From positions 1 to 64,000 of the forward strand of contig JANWVL010000064.1 of NCBI GenBank assembly GCA_025056655.1: a stretch of 64,000 bases of DNA. The letters run 5' to 3'. The stretch's first letter is position 1, and every line of letters begins with the position of its first letter. The notes beneath the pieces were generated by a model that saw only the letters and a program-made list of their open reading frames with translations, made no database searches and was not told where the DNA came from. Of this stretch, positions 29,875 to 39,246 are shown piece by piece. This stretch comes from Candidatus Methylacidiphilales bacterium (GTDB lineage Bacteria; Verrucomicrobiota; Verrucomicrobiia; Methylacidiphilales; JANWVL01). Both the position numbers and the translations under genes were made by a program.

Positions 29875-31056
29875 CTAAAGCAATTCGTCTTTTCCCCTTC
29901 TCTCTTTGATCGCAATTTCATAGTGCCTCCACAATTTAGAAAAGACTTTGTCCCAGCTAAACTTATTGTGCACTTCTCGAGCAGCTTCTGCACCGATTTT
30001 CGCCAAATCTTCATTAAAGATCCTTTCAATCGCATCTGCAAGTGCATGCGAAGAATTATTCCTTGCCCAATACTCATGCCCACCAAAAACATTAGCATCC
30101 ATATAGCTTCCCCGAATCCCTATCACTGGGCATCCACACGCTTGCGCCTCCAGCGTCACAAGGCCAAAAGTTTCACAAATGCCTGGATGAACAAACAAAT
30201 CAGCGCATCGGTAGTATCGTGCCAAGACATTGCTCTCATTCACGTATGAGCGCCAGACAATTTGACCTGTCTTCTCTTGATAGTTTTTTACAAGAGAACG
30301 CAACGGCCCGTCACCAACAACAACAAGCCAGTAGAGGCGATCGGAATCTCTGCAAAGTATTTCAAAAGCTTCGAGCAAGGTATCGATATTTTTTTCTCGT
30401 GCTAGCCTACCTACATATAGCAACACATAAGCATCTGCAGGAATCCCAAGTTGATCTTTCCAAATTAAATCAGGTGCATCGGGATGAAAAATTTGGGTGT
30501 CAACACCCAGTTGAAGTGTGACGGCATTCCGCACCCCCCACCTTCGCAAAAGCTGACGTAGATGATCGCTCGGAACAAACGTAGCATCCATTTGAGAATA
30601 TAATCGCACGATGTATTGCTCACACCATCGCATGAGCTTCCGATAGGCCCACTTTCCTATGTATTTTCCGAGTGTCCTCAAATAGGCCTCCGGAAAATGT
30701 GAATGGTAAAACCCTACAACAGGCACACCTAGCTCTCGTCCCATTTCAAGAGCTGTCCACGCTAAATGGTAAGGATCTCCCGCTTCGATGATATCCGGAC
30801 GTGCCTCGCGAAGGTATTCCTTTACGACTTTTGTATTCAGTAAAATTCGGTAACGAGAGGTCCGGTCTATCCGCGGCGACCATACTGTAAACACCTTTAT
30901 CCTCCCGTGATCCTCCAACCTCGTAGCGTCGCCAGGCACAATTAGAATATGCTCATCCAGTGTCTCTCGCTCGATGTATCGCTGTTTTTCGTAAATGTAA
31001 CGTTTCACTCCACCGCTTTTCGGGGAATAAAATTGAGTCAAGTCGCAAACACGCAC
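29875..31056 (-). CDS. Family 4 glycosyltransferase
   Basis: GT4-type retaining glycosyltransferase of 393 residues with a GTG start preceded by AGAGAG. FYSPKSGGVKRYIYEK is the N-terminal Gly-rich donor/acceptor loop. LLYVGRLAREKNIDTLLEAF starts the C-terminal Rossmann domain, and CETFGLVTLEAQACGCPV is the E-x7-E motif that binds the nucleotide sugar. Relatives include phosphatidylinositol mannosyltransferase-like and sulfolipid-type glycosyltransferases. The acceptor cannot be told. It stands alone between smpB and rpe. Confidence 0.88.
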   Translation of the reverse strand: MRVCDLTQFYSPKSGGVKRYIYEKQRYIERETLDEHILIVPGDATRLEDHGRIKVFTVWSPRIDRTSRYRILLNTKVVKEYLREARPDIIEAGDPYHLAWTALEMGRELGVPVVGFYHSHFPEAYLRTLGKYIGKWAYRKLMRWCEQYIVRLYSQMDATFVPSDHLRQLLRRWGVRNAVTLQLGVDTQIFHPDAPDLIWKDQLGIPADAYVLLYVGRLAREKNIDTLLEAFEILCRDSDRLYWLVVVGDGPLRSLVKNYQEKTGQIVWRSYVNESNVLARYYRCADLFVHPGICETFGLVTLEAQACGCPVIGIRGSYMDANVFGGHEYWARNNSSHALADAIERIFNEDLAKIGAEAAREVHNKFSWDKVFSKLWRHYEIAIKERRGKDELL

Positions 31057-31175
31057 AAATTCTCTCTAATGCCAAAATACTGCTCCTTGCCAAAACAAAA
31101 GCATCAAGACAGACTTACGGAGCTCCCTATGCAATCCTCTGAATTCAAGAGAGGCGTGTCTAATCCAAAACTAAC

Positions 31176-31853
31176 ATGAGAGCCGTCCAGATCGCCCCTT
31201 CGATTCTCGCTGCAGATTTTTCGATACTCAAGGATGAGGTTCGTCGCTGCGAAGAAGCTGAAGTCGAAATGCTTCATTTAGACATCATGGACGGACACTT
31301 TGTCCCCAACATCAGCTTCGGCCCAGATATCGTAAAAACAATACGCCGTCTAACCCGTCTTCCTCTTGACGTCCATCTAATGATTCAACAACCCGACCGA
31401 TATGCTCGGACTTTTATTGAATCCGGTGCAAATATCCTCACCGTGCACCTCGAAGCACATCATGACGTTCGTCGCACATTAGACTTGATTCACAGTCTAG
31501 GCTGCCAGGCTGGCTTGGCGTTAAACCCATTGACTCTATTCGCCCGCTCTATTCCTTATCTTGATCAAATTGATCTTTTGCTCTGCATGACTGTAAATCC
31601 AGGATTCGGAGGGCAAAAGTTTATGCCTGAGGTCCTCGATAAAATAAGACAAGCCAGGCAATATGCTCTGAAACATAACAAGCATTACCGAATTGAAGTC
31701 GATGGTGGACTCAATACCGAAACCACGCGGATGGCGACCGCCTCCGGGGCCGATATCATCGTCGCAGGCACAACCCTCTTTCATAGCCCGAACTTTCGAT
31801 CAAAAGTCCAAGAGCTCCGCCACGCCGCGTCGGAGGCTCTTGCCGCTGGATGA
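31176..31853 (+). CDS. rpe: Ribulose-phosphate 3-epimerase
   Basis: TIM-barrel enzyme interconverting ribulose-5-phosphate and xylulose-5-phosphate (pentose phosphate pathway; also the Calvin cycle where present). It is 225 residues. IAPSILAADFSILKDEV, LDIMDGHFVPNISFGPDIV (catalytic Asp and metal His), DVHLMIQQP, MTVNPGFGGQKF and VDGGLNTE (second catalytic Asp) are all present. lepA follows 79 nt downstream on the same strand. Confidence 0.97.
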   Translation: MRAVQIAPSILAADFSILKDEVRRCEEAEVEMLHLDIMDGHFVPNISFGPDIVKTIRRLTRLPLDVHLMIQQPDRYARTFIESGANILTVHLEAHHDVRRTLDLIHSLGCQAGLALNPLTLFARSIPYLDQIDLLLCMTVNPGFGGQKFMPEVLDKIRQARQYALKHNKHYRIEVDGGLNTETTRMATASGADIIVAGTTLFHSPNFRSKVQELRHAASEALAAG

Positions 31854-31932
31854 GCAATCGAGCAACAAGGTATCTTGATTTCAATTCGTCTTTAATCCAT
31901 TGTCTTGGCCAGACAAGCAATCTGCTTTTAGC

Positions 31933-33738
31933 ATGTCAATCCAGCTTACTCGGAATTTCTGTATAGTAGCTCACATCGACCACGGGAAGACAACCCTCTC
32001 TGATCGCCTTTTACAACTGACAGGAGCGATCAGCGAACGAGAAATGCAAGACCAGCTTCTCGACTCCATGGATCTTGAGCGAGAACGAGGCATTACCATC
32101 AAAGCACACCCTGTCACCTTATTTTACAAAGCTCAAGACGGACAGACCTATCGCCTCAACCTAATTGATACTCCTGGACATGTCGATTTTTCTTACGAAG
32201 TGTCTCGAAGCCTCTCAGCATGCGAAGGCGCCCTTGCCGTAGTAGACGCGGCTCAGGGCGTCGAGGCACAAACCGTAGCCAACGTTCACCTTGCTGCGAA
32301 GCAAGGATTAACACTGATTCCCGTTATCAATAAGATAGATCTTCCAAGCGCAAATATCCCCTCCGTTCAACGCCAGCTTGAAGACATTCTCGCAATTCCA
32401 GCCGATGAAGCTATCCTTTGCAGCGCTAAGACTGGTGCTGGAGTAGATCACATTCTAGAGGCGATTATTAAGCGAATCCCTCCTCCCGCCGAACCTCAAG
32501 ACGATATCTTGCGGTGTCTAGTTTTCGACTCAGTCTACGACGCATATCGTGGAGTAGTGAACTACGTCCGGGTCGTCAGCGGCACACTGAAACCTGGCAC
32601 GCAAGTGCTCCTGATGAGCACAAATATGAAATACGAAGTAAAGGAGGTCGGTATTTTCCGTCCGAAACCCGAAAAATGCCCTTCCTTAAGCGCTGGCGAC
32701 GTAGGTTATGTCATCGCCAACATAAAAAGTCCTAGTGAAGTCAAAATAGGCGATACAATGACTTACGCAGAAAACCCAGCTCCCACTCCGCTGCCGGGAT
32801 TTAGAAAGATCACCCCGATGGTTTTCAGCGGGATCTATCCAATCAACACAGCAGAATTTGAAGCGCTTAAAATCGCATTGAATAAACTACAACTCAACGA
32901 TGCTGCGCTTACTTTTTCCGTCGAAACCTCTGCTGCATTAGGATCGGGTTTTCGCTGTGGATTTTTAGGCCTGCTCCACATGGAGATCGTTCAAGAGCGT
33001 CTTCGCAGAGAATACAATATCGATATTATCACCACTTATCCTAGCGTGGTATATCGAATCAAAAAAACTAACGGCGAAGAGATCTATATCGATAACCCGA
33101 TTAAATGGCCAGACCCTTCGACCATTGATGAGATTTTTGAACCTACGGTAAAAGCGTTCATCCTAGTCCCCAACGAAAACATCGGAGACATCATGGGACT
33201 TGTGATGGAAAAACGCGGCTCCTGTGATCACACCGAGTCGGTTGACTCCAGGCGCGTAATGTTACACTGCACCTTACCCTTGGCTGAAATTCTCGTTGAT
33301 TTCCACGATCGCATTAAAACGATTACCAGAGGCTACGGCTCTATGGATTACGAGCATGGTCCCTATCAAGTGGCCGACCTCGTTAAAATGGACATCCTTG
33401 TAAATGGCGAACCTGTCGAAGCTTTTTCGTGTATTGTCGAGCGTAGCAAAGCCGCAGCTCGCGGACGCGCAATCGCTGCCAAACTTAAAGAGGTTATCCC
33501 TCCTCATCTCTTTAAAATTGCAATCCAAGCTGCCATTGGCGGAAAAATCATTGCACGCGAGGACGTTCGCAGCATCGGTAAAAACGTAACGGCAAAATGT
33601 TACGGCGGCGATATTACAAGAAAGAGAAAGCTGCTTGAAAAACAAAAGGAAGGCAAAAAACGCATGAAGTCCTTCGGCAAAGTCGATATTCCCCAAGAGG
33701 CCTTTATTCAAGTCCTCAAGAACGACTTCTCAACTTAG
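31933..33738 (+). CDS. lepA: Elongation factor 4 (LepA)
   Basis: Translational GTPase that back-translocates or remodels stalled ribosomes. The ATG start gives 601 residues, the family norm; the frame extends upstream to a TTG at 31900 without conserved residues. G1 is AHIDHGKTT, G3 is DTPGHVDF and G4 is NKID. The LepA-specific C-terminal domain contains KNVTAKCYGGDITRKRKLLE, QKEGKKRMKSFGKVDIPQE and a short tail. Confidence 0.97.
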   Translation: MSIQLTRNFCIVAHIDHGKTTLSDRLLQLTGAISEREMQDQLLDSMDLERERGITIKAHPVTLFYKAQDGQTYRLNLIDTPGHVDFSYEVSRSLSACEGALAVVDAAQGVEAQTVANVHLAAKQGLTLIPVINKIDLPSANIPSVQRQLEDILAIPADEAILCSAKTGAGVDHILEAIIKRIPPPAEPQDDILRCLVFDSVYDAYRGVVNYVRVVSGTLKPGTQVLLMSTNMKYEVKEVGIFRPKPEKCPSLSAGDVGYVIANIKSPSEVKIGDTMTYAENPAPTPLPGFRKITPMVFSGIYPINTAEFEALKIALNKLQLNDAALTFSVETSAALGSGFRCGFLGLLHMEIVQERLRREYNIDIITTYPSVVYRIKKTNGEEIYIDNPIKWPDPSTIDEIFEPTVKAFILVPNENIGDIMGLVMEKRGSCDHTESVDSRRVMLHCTLPLAEILVDFHDRIKTITRGYGSMDYEHGPYQVADLVKMDILVNGEPVEAFSCIVERSKAAARGRAIAAKLKEVIPPHLFKIAIQAAIGGKIIAREDVRSIGKNVTAKCYGGDITRKRKLLEKQKEGKKRMKSFGKVDIPQEAFIQVLKNDFST

Positions 33739-33759
33739 CGTTTCATCGCCCTTTTTAAC

Positions 33760-34470
33760 TTAAGGCACCGGTGGTGCTTCTCTCATGCCAGAGAATGCGG
33801 GCTCTCTTTGCTGAAAGGCAAATGAAGGAGAATGAGCATATCGCCAGTAGGACGCCACTTGCAAACGAACTTCCGGGCTTAAAGTCGATAGAAGTGAAAT
33901 CAACACTGGCGTTCCAACATGCACGCGATCATACAAATCAATAACATCACGAGAAGCCATGCGCACACAACCGTAACTCGAGTTGATTCCAAGCGTCGAT
34001 TCCTCTGGCGTGCCGTGTATATAGATTTTGCGGTCGTATGAATTAGAGTTGTGCCACTCTTCGCCACTTAGCCAAAGAATTCGGGTGACGATAGGATCTC
34101 GCCCCGGGGCATTCACCGGAAGCACTTCGCCCGTCCAAACACGATTTTTAAAGACTCCTCCTACTGGCACACCATCACCAATCTTTGCCGCTATCGTGTG
34201 CCAGCCAAGCGGTGTGCCGTAACTTCCACTCCGATTGCTCAACCCAAACTTCGAAGTCGAAATACGATAACGCCTGACGATTCTCCCATCTTCCCATAAT
34301 GTGAGTCGTTGCTCAGGCACGCTCACTAAAATGAATTTAGGAGGCAACCGCAAATCATCTTGCGCTTTACAGTCAATCGTATTCGAGGCCACAAAGAGCA
34401 ATCCACATAAAAAAATCAACAGTAACTTGCCAAAATTTGCATATTTCGGAAAAAAAGCTATGCTTGCCAT
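33760..34470 (-). CDS. Exported L,D-transpeptidase (YkuD family)
   Basis: Cell-wall enzyme that makes 3-3 peptidoglycan cross-links or attaches proteins to the wall. It is 236 residues. A hydrophobic segment at about 14-30 directs export. The YkuD domain starts at about residue 45 (KFILVSVPEQRLTLWEDG). The active site is HGTPEE...SSYGCVRM, with His152, Cys168 and Arg170. It converges with lepA, 21 nt away, and diverges from the peroxiredoxin gene. Confidence 0.92.
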   Translation of the reverse strand: MASIAFFPKYANFGKLLLIFLCGLLFVASNTIDCKAQDDLRLPPKFILVSVPEQRLTLWEDGRIVRRYRISTSKFGLSNRSGSYGTPLGWHTIAAKIGDGVPVGGVFKNRVWTGEVLPVNAPGRDPIVTRILWLSGEEWHNSNSYDRKIYIHGTPEESTLGINSSYGCVRMASRDVIDLYDRVHVGTPVLISLLSTLSPEVRLQVASYWRYAHSPSFAFQQREPAFSGMREAPPVP

Positions 34471-34539
34471 CGAAGGTCACTATTCTTGTGATAGTGTAAC
34501 CGCTAACAATTCAACCTCAACCCTTAATTTTAAAAAAAT

Positions 34540-35016
34540 ATGATTCAAACTGGACAAAAAGCACCACTCTTCACACTCAAAGCCAAAACCTCGGAAGGCC
34601 TAGTTGATGTTAAACTTGAAAACTACATCGGAAAAAACAACGTGCTGCTTTTGTTTTTCCCCCTAGCGTTTACTGGAGTATGCACTCAAGAGCTCTGTGA
34701 AGTCAGCAATGGCCTCGAAGCTTACAAAAACTTAGGTGCAGAAGTCATCGGAATTAGTGTGGATAGTCCATTTGCTCAAGAAGCATGGGCAAAGCAAGAA
34801 AAAATCTCCATCCTCCTAGCTAGTGACCTAAACAAAGAAGTCACCCGAGCATACGATGTCCTTCTACCTGGCCTCGCAGGAATAGGCGATACATCAGCAC
34901 GTGCAGCATTTGTGATTGATCGCGAAGGAATCATACGCTATGCGGAGCAAACCCCCTCCCCAAAAGAGTTGCCCAATTTTCAAGCCATAAAATCCACTCT
35001 TGAAAACCTAAAATAA
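34540..35016 (+). CDS. Thiol peroxidase (peroxiredoxin, PrxQ/AhpE-like)
   Basis: Reduces hydrogen peroxide or alkyl hydroperoxides. It is 158 residues. FPLAFTGVCTQELCEV holds the peroxidatic Cys48 after the conserved Thr45, and a second Cys53 five residues later, the C-x4-C spacing of PrxQ/Bcp, where the second Cys resolves the disulfide. The FPLAFTG wording itself is AhpE-like. Cytosolic, with no signal peptide. It is followed by a strong terminator at 35041-35069. Confidence 0.92.
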   Translation: MIQTGQKAPLFTLKAKTSEGLVDVKLENYIGKNNVLLLFFPLAFTGVCTQELCEVSNGLEAYKNLGAEVIGISVDSPFAQEAWAKQEKISILLASDLNKEVTRAYDVLLPGLAGIGDTSARAAFVIDREGIIRYAEQTPSPKELPNFQAIKSTLENLK

Positions 35017-35040
35017 TCCTCAAATAAATCGTATAAAATC

Positions 35041-35069
35041 AAAAGGCCAAGATCACCTCTTGGCCTTTT
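35041..35069 (+). terminator. Rho-independent terminator after the peroxiredoxin gene
   Basis: A perfect 12-bp inverted repeat (35041-35052 with 35058-35069) encloses a 5-nt loop. The stem core is GGCC and the right arm ends in a run of T. It lies 24 nt after the peroxiredoxin stop and separates it from atpA. The A-run on the left arm means it could also work on the other strand. Confidence 0.92.
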
Positions 35070-35149
35070 TTATTCATTCACTAATCTCCCAGCTTGAAAT
35101 GTTTCGGCCTCTGGCTAGACACAGCTAGACAATCCACCCCTTGATATTT

Positions 35150-36682
35150 ATGAACACCCTTCTCCAGGAAATCGAGCAGCGCATAGCGGGAATCAAAACC
35201 ACCATTACCAAGTCAAATGTCGGCACGGTCCGCCAAATAGCCGACGGCGTCGCGAAAATTGAAGGCCTTTCCGACATAGCATTAAACGAAATGATCGAAT
35301 TTGAGGGCAACATTTATGGATTGGCCTTAAACCTCGAAGAAACTGAAGTCGGGGCGATCATTTTAGGCGATTTTGGAAAAATCAAACAAGGCACACGAGC
35401 TCGAGCCACTGGTCGCCTGCTGCAGGTTCCGGTTGGAAAGGAACTACTAGGCCGCGTCATCGATCCTCTCGGCAATCCACTGGACGGTAAAGGACCGATT
35501 AAAACGAACGTCAGTTACCCCGTAGAAAAAATCGCTCCCGGTATTATCAAGCGAAAACCCGTCTCCCAGCCCGTTCAGACAGGAATCATTGCAATAGACG
35601 CCATGATCCCGATCGGCCGCGGACAACGCGAACTCATTATCGGTGACCGCGCCACAGGCAAAACAACCATTGCCATTGATACCATCATCAATCAATCTCG
35701 TATCAATAGTGCCAACGAAGGCAACCCCAATTTCCGCCCACTCTATTCTATCTACGTCGCCATCGGTCAGAAAAATTCAAATATCGCAAGAGTCCTCGAC
35801 GTGCTATCTGAGGCCAACGCCACCCCATACACAATCATCATCGTAGCCAGCGCTTCCGATAGCGCCACCATGCAATACCTGGCCCCATTCGCCGGCGCAG
35901 CCATTGGAGAGTGGTTCATGGACAATGGCATGGACGCCTTGATCGTCTATGATGATCTTTCCAAACACGCCGTTGCCTATCGCCAAGTCTCTTTGGTCTT
36001 AAAACGCCCCTCTGGCCGTGAGGCTTACCCCGGCGACGTTTTCTACCTTCACTCACGCCTCCTCGAGCGTTCAGCTCGTCTCAACGAACAAAACGGCAAC
36101 GGCTCCCTCACCGCACTCCCAATTATCGAAACACAAGCCGGCGACGTCTCCGCCTACATTCCCACGAATGTCATCTCGATCACGGACGGCCAAATCTATC
36201 TCGAGACTGATCTCTTCTACCAAGGCATACGACCCGCCATCTCAGTGGGACTATCGGTTTCACGTGTCGGCTCCGCAGCTCAGATCAAAGCAATGAAACA
36301 AGTCGCTGGCAAAATCAAAGGCGAATTAGCCCAGTTTCGCGAGCTGGCTGCATTCGCGCAATTCGGCTCAGACCTCGATCCCGCAACAAAAGCTCGCATA
36401 GATCGAGGACAACGCATAGTTGAACTCTTCAAGCAGCCACAATACAACCCCATCCCCGTCGAAATCCAAGTCGCACTGCTCTGGGCTATGCAAAATAATT
36501 TCTTCGATCCCATCCCTCTGGATAAAATCAAAGATTTCCAACATAAGCTCACAGAGCACCTCACCATGCGGCACGAGCCCCTACTTGCTGCTATCCGTCA
36601 AAAAGCCGTGATCGACGATCAGATCGCTCAAGAACTCAAAGCTGCGATCACTCTCTTCGCAGAAAACTACAAGTTAAGCTAA
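35150..36682 (+). CDS. atpA: ATP synthase F1 subunit alpha
   Basis: Non-catalytic nucleotide-binding subunit of F1. The ATG start gives 510 residues; a TTG 9 nt upstream is less likely. The P-loop reads GDRATGKTT, where most AtpA have [42 protein letters not shown] and [13 protein letters not shown] (conserved Arg) are typical. Only atpG follows. atpH is not upstream (terminator and peroxiredoxin instead), and atpD and atpC are not downstream, so the F1 genes are split in this genome. Confidence 0.97.
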   Translation: MNTLLQEIEQRIAGIKTTITKSNVGTVRQIADGVAKIEGLSDIALNEMIEFEGNIYGLALNLEETEVGAIILGDFGKIKQGTRARATGRLLQVPVGKELLGRVIDPLGNPLDGKGPIKTNVSYPVEKIAPGIIKRKPVSQPVQTGIIAIDAMIPIGRGQRELIIGDRATGKTTIAIDTIINQSRINSANEGNPNFRPLYSIYVAIGQKNSNIARVLDVLSEANATPYTIIIVASASDSATMQYLAPFAGAAIGEWFMDNGMDALIVYDDLSKHAVAYRQVSLVLKRPSGREAYPGDVFYLHSRLLERSARLNEQNGNGSLTALPIIETQAGDVSAYIPTNVISITDGQIYLETDLFYQGIRPAISVGLSVSRVGSAAQIKAMKQVAGKIKGELAQFRELAAFAQFGSDLDPATKARIDRGQRIVELFKQPQYNPIPVEIQVALLWAMQNNFFDPIPLDKIKDFQHKLTEHLTMRHEPLLAAIRQKAVIDDQIAQELKAAITLFAENYKLS

Positions 36683-36718
36683 CCAAAATTTACTCCTTAT
36701 CCCCTCCCCTTAAGCTCT

Positions 36719-37615
36719 ATGGCCAACCTCCGCGAAATCCGTCGCCGCATCAAGTCCATCAAAAACACTGCTCAGATCACCAAAGCCATGCAAATGGTGG
36801 CTGCGTCCAAAATGCGCAAAGCACAACAACAAGCCCTCGCCTCCGCTCCTTACCAACGTATCCTCGATCATATCGCTCGTTCATTACACGAAGCTCGCTC
36901 TGGAGCAGACCTCACCCATCCTCTCCTCGACGCACGTCCTCTCCGTCGCCAGACAATAGTTCTCATCACGACCGATAAAGGGCTCTGTGGTGCTCTTAAT
37001 TCCAACCTTCTTCGGGAAACCCTGAAATACGAAAAGGAAAGCCCAGACGTCTCCTTCGACTACATCACCATAGGCAGAAAAGGTCGCCAATTCATCGCTC
37101 GACTCGGCCGTTCTCTAACCGCAGATTTCGAGCTCAAGGAAAGCTTTGGTTTTCGCGACACCAAAAAAATCAGCCAATTCCTCATCCAATCTTTCTTAGA
37201 TAATCAAACAGACAAAATCATCGTAGCCTATTCTGAATTCATCAATACTTTGGCTCAAAAACCAGTCCTCACTCAGCTTCTTCCTCTTGGCTCAGCCGCA
37301 ACAGTGACGACCTCTGCTTTATCTGATGCCAGCCCCTCGGACAATTCCCCCGTAGCTCAATACCTCTTCGAACCACACCCTGTCGAGCTTCTGAATAACA
37401 TGCTGCCTTACTTCGTCCACTACTCCCTCTACCAAAAAGTGCTCTCCGCAAGAGCTTCTGAACATTCAGCACGCATGGTGGCAATGAAAAACGCCACCGA
37501 CAACGCCCAGACCATTATCAAAGAACTCACACTAGATTATAACAAACAGCGGCAAGCCAACATCACCACAGAGCTCCTAGAAATTGCCACAGCACAAATG
37601 GCTATGAATCAATAG
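36719..37615 (+). CDS. atpG: ATP synthase F1 subunit gamma
   Basis: Central rotor shaft of F1. It is 298 residues. The N-terminal helix has NLREIRRRIKSIKNTAQIT and KAMQMVAASKMRKAQQQ. The Rossmann-like middle has ITTDKGLCGALN, and the C-terminal helix has SEHSARMVAMKNATDNA and ITTELLEIATAQMAM. It is separated from atpA by 36 nt, then converges on the acyltransferase gene 18 nt away. Confidence 0.97.
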   Translation: MANLREIRRRIKSIKNTAQITKAMQMVAASKMRKAQQQALASAPYQRILDHIARSLHEARSGADLTHPLLDARPLRRQTIVLITTDKGLCGALNSNLLRETLKYEKESPDVSFDYITIGRKGRQFIARLGRSLTADFELKESFGFRDTKKISQFLIQSFLDNQTDKIIVAYSEFINTLAQKPVLTQLLPLGSAATVTTSALSDASPSDNSPVAQYLFEPHPVELLNNMLPYFVHYSLYQKVLSARASEHSARMVAMKNATDNAQTIIKELTLDYNKQRQANITTELLEIATAQMAMNQ

Positions 37616-37633
37616 CCGCTCTGAAAAAAGACG

Positions 37634-38365
37634 CTACTTCTCTGCCCGACTTTGTCTCCCACTCCAAAAAAACAACCGACCTCGCCAGCGGTCCCACCTT
37701 TCATGCAAGGAAAGACCCGGCCGCAAAGTCACTCTTGCGCCAGACCAATCCCATACCCCAACTCGCTGATCCAACATCCTCAATAATTGCTCTAGCCGCT
37801 CCACACAGAGACGCTCACGATCTTCGCCGCGCAGTGGTTCACCGAAAGCGCCTGCAATGATAGGTCGCTCATGCTCAGCAAAACCATATCGCAGTCCAAG
37901 AGGCAGAAGTGCTGCATGAGGATGTCGACGGATTAGCCATCGAAATCCCTCTCTCACCTCAAAAGAAGAATGAGGAGGCAAGATTCTACCTTGAGGAAAG
38001 ATCCAGACAAGAGCATGTCTACTACCGATCAATCTACTGGTGTAGCGCAACGAAACGGCCGCTTCAACAGGCCGACTGAGACTGACCGAATAAGCGCCAA
38101 GATGCCTAAAGAAAGGGTAATCCTCCAATCGCTCCATCATGCAATACGACTGGCGTGGCTTAAAAAAGGGTATCAGATGGATCAACACAATCGCATCCCA
38201 CCAGCTTGAATGATTCGCGTATGCTAAGATTGGTTCATCATCCGCTATCCTTTTCCACGATTCCCAACCCCAAAAATAAGCTGCATGAAAATGCCTTCGA
38301 AGATGCCATTCAAAAAACGGTCTTAAAATGTGACGTCCCCACCAGCTCGGTGTCGCCCGAATCAT
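37634..38365 (-). CDS. PlsC-type acyltransferase in terpenoid operon
   Basis: 1-acyl-glycerol-phosphate acyltransferase superfamily member, 243 residues. YANHSSWWDA is the HX4D catalytic motif and WIFPQGRILPP matches the FPEGTR acceptor motif with Gln for Glu. Its start overlaps the upstream squalene/phytoene synthase stop by 4 nt, so it is translated with the terpenoid genes. In some C30 carotenoid pathways such acyltransferases esterify a glycosylated carotenoid. That is a suggestion from context; phospholipid acylation is the alternative. Confidence 0.82.
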   Translation of the reverse strand: MIRATPSWWGRHILRPFFEWHLRRHFHAAYFWGWESWKRIADDEPILAYANHSSWWDAIVLIHLIPFFKPRQSYCMMERLEDYPFFRHLGAYSVSLSRPVEAAVSLRYTSRLIGSRHALVWIFPQGRILPPHSSFEVREGFRWLIRRHPHAALLPLGLRYGFAEHERPIIAGAFGEPLRGEDRERLCVERLEQLLRMLDQRVGVWDWSGARVTLRPGLSLHERWDRWRGRLFFWSGRQSRAEK

Positions 38366-39246
38366 AAATCACTCATTCTCTCAGCACGAAAGGCTTGAAA
38401 TGCCAGCACGATTTTTCGTGGAAAAGAGACGTAGGCTCGCGATGAGAAAATATCATACTCGCGCTCCTCAATAACGTCTAAAATGCCCCCATATACATAA
38501 CGCATAATCCACACAGCCAGACGTATTCTCCCTCGGGGCAACTCTCGAATCCCACGCTCTGCTTCACGGTAATACCCTCGCGCTTCGAATACTTTGGCTC
38601 GAAGATAACCTCGCAGAGCTTTGGTCATGCGACGCGAGGCGATACTTTCCTCATCTACTCCAAAAGCTTTTAATTCACTCTGAGGAAGGTAAATCCGATC
38701 CCGTTCCCAATCCTCTGCCACGTCTCGCAAGATATTCGTTAACTGCATCGCCCGCCCCATAGCCTCAGCATACTGCAACAACTCCGCGCTCGGATTCCGA
38801 ACAAAAATGTGTGTCAACATCATGCCGACCACAGAAGCCACGCGATAACAATACAGCCGCAGCTCCTGGCCGTCCGCAATTCGCACCCTTCCTTGATCCA
38901 TCGCTAAGCCCTTGAGGAGTTCTTCGAAATAGACTATCGGGATATCGTAACGCCTGACAGTAGCTGCCCAAGCCTCCCACCATTTGGGAAGCGCTTCGTT
39001 TTTATCTTTAGGGTCCCCTTGAAGCGCAGATATATAGGTAAAATAAGGTCTTAGGGCTTCTTGCGCAGTCTCGTTTCGTTCTGCAAGAAGATCTACTGCA
39101 TCATCTGCACTTCGACAGAATGCATAAACGGCATAACAAGCATTTCGTGTCTCTGGATCTAAGGCTTTCGAAGCGAAATAAAAACTCCTAGCAAACTTCT
39201 GCGTGATTTGCCGAGCAGCTTCAAAACTCTCATCCACGTGACCCAT
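38362..39246 (-). CDS. Squalene/phytoene (or diapophytoene) synthase
   Basis: Head-to-head prenyl synthase of the trans-isoprenyl diphosphate synthase class, 294 residues. FARSFYFASKALDPETR is the N-terminal block, FCRSADDAVDLL contains the first Asp-rich motif and MQLTNILRDVAEDWERDRIYLP the second. It condenses two C15 or C20 diphosphates to squalene, diapophytoene or phytoene; the product cannot be read from sequence alone. It overlaps the prenyl synthase by 17 nt and the acyltransferase by 4 nt. No desaturase (crtN/crtI) or squalene cyclase is in the window. Confidence 0.88.
   Translation of the reverse strand: MGHVDESFEAARQITQKFARSFYFASKALDPETRNACYAVYAFCRSADDAVDLLAERNETAQEALRPYFTYISALQGDPKDKNEALPKWWEAWAATVRRYDIPIVYFEELLKGLAMDQGRVRIADGQELRLYCYRVASVVGMMLTHIFVRNPSAELLQYAEAMGRAMQLTNILRDVAEDWERDRIYLPQSELKAFGVDEESIASRRMTKALRGYLRAKVFEARGYYREAERGIRELPRGRIRLAVWIMRYVYGGILDVIEEREYDIFSSRAYVSFPRKIVLAFQAFRAERMSDL

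Noticed and set aside
33274-33711. 145-codon open frame on the minus strand inside lepA
   Set aside because: It lies opposite the conserved C-terminal domain of LepA, with no promoter or homology.
33739-33759. Terminator between lepA and the L,D-transpeptidase gene
   Set aside because: The gap is short with a T-run but no stable stem.
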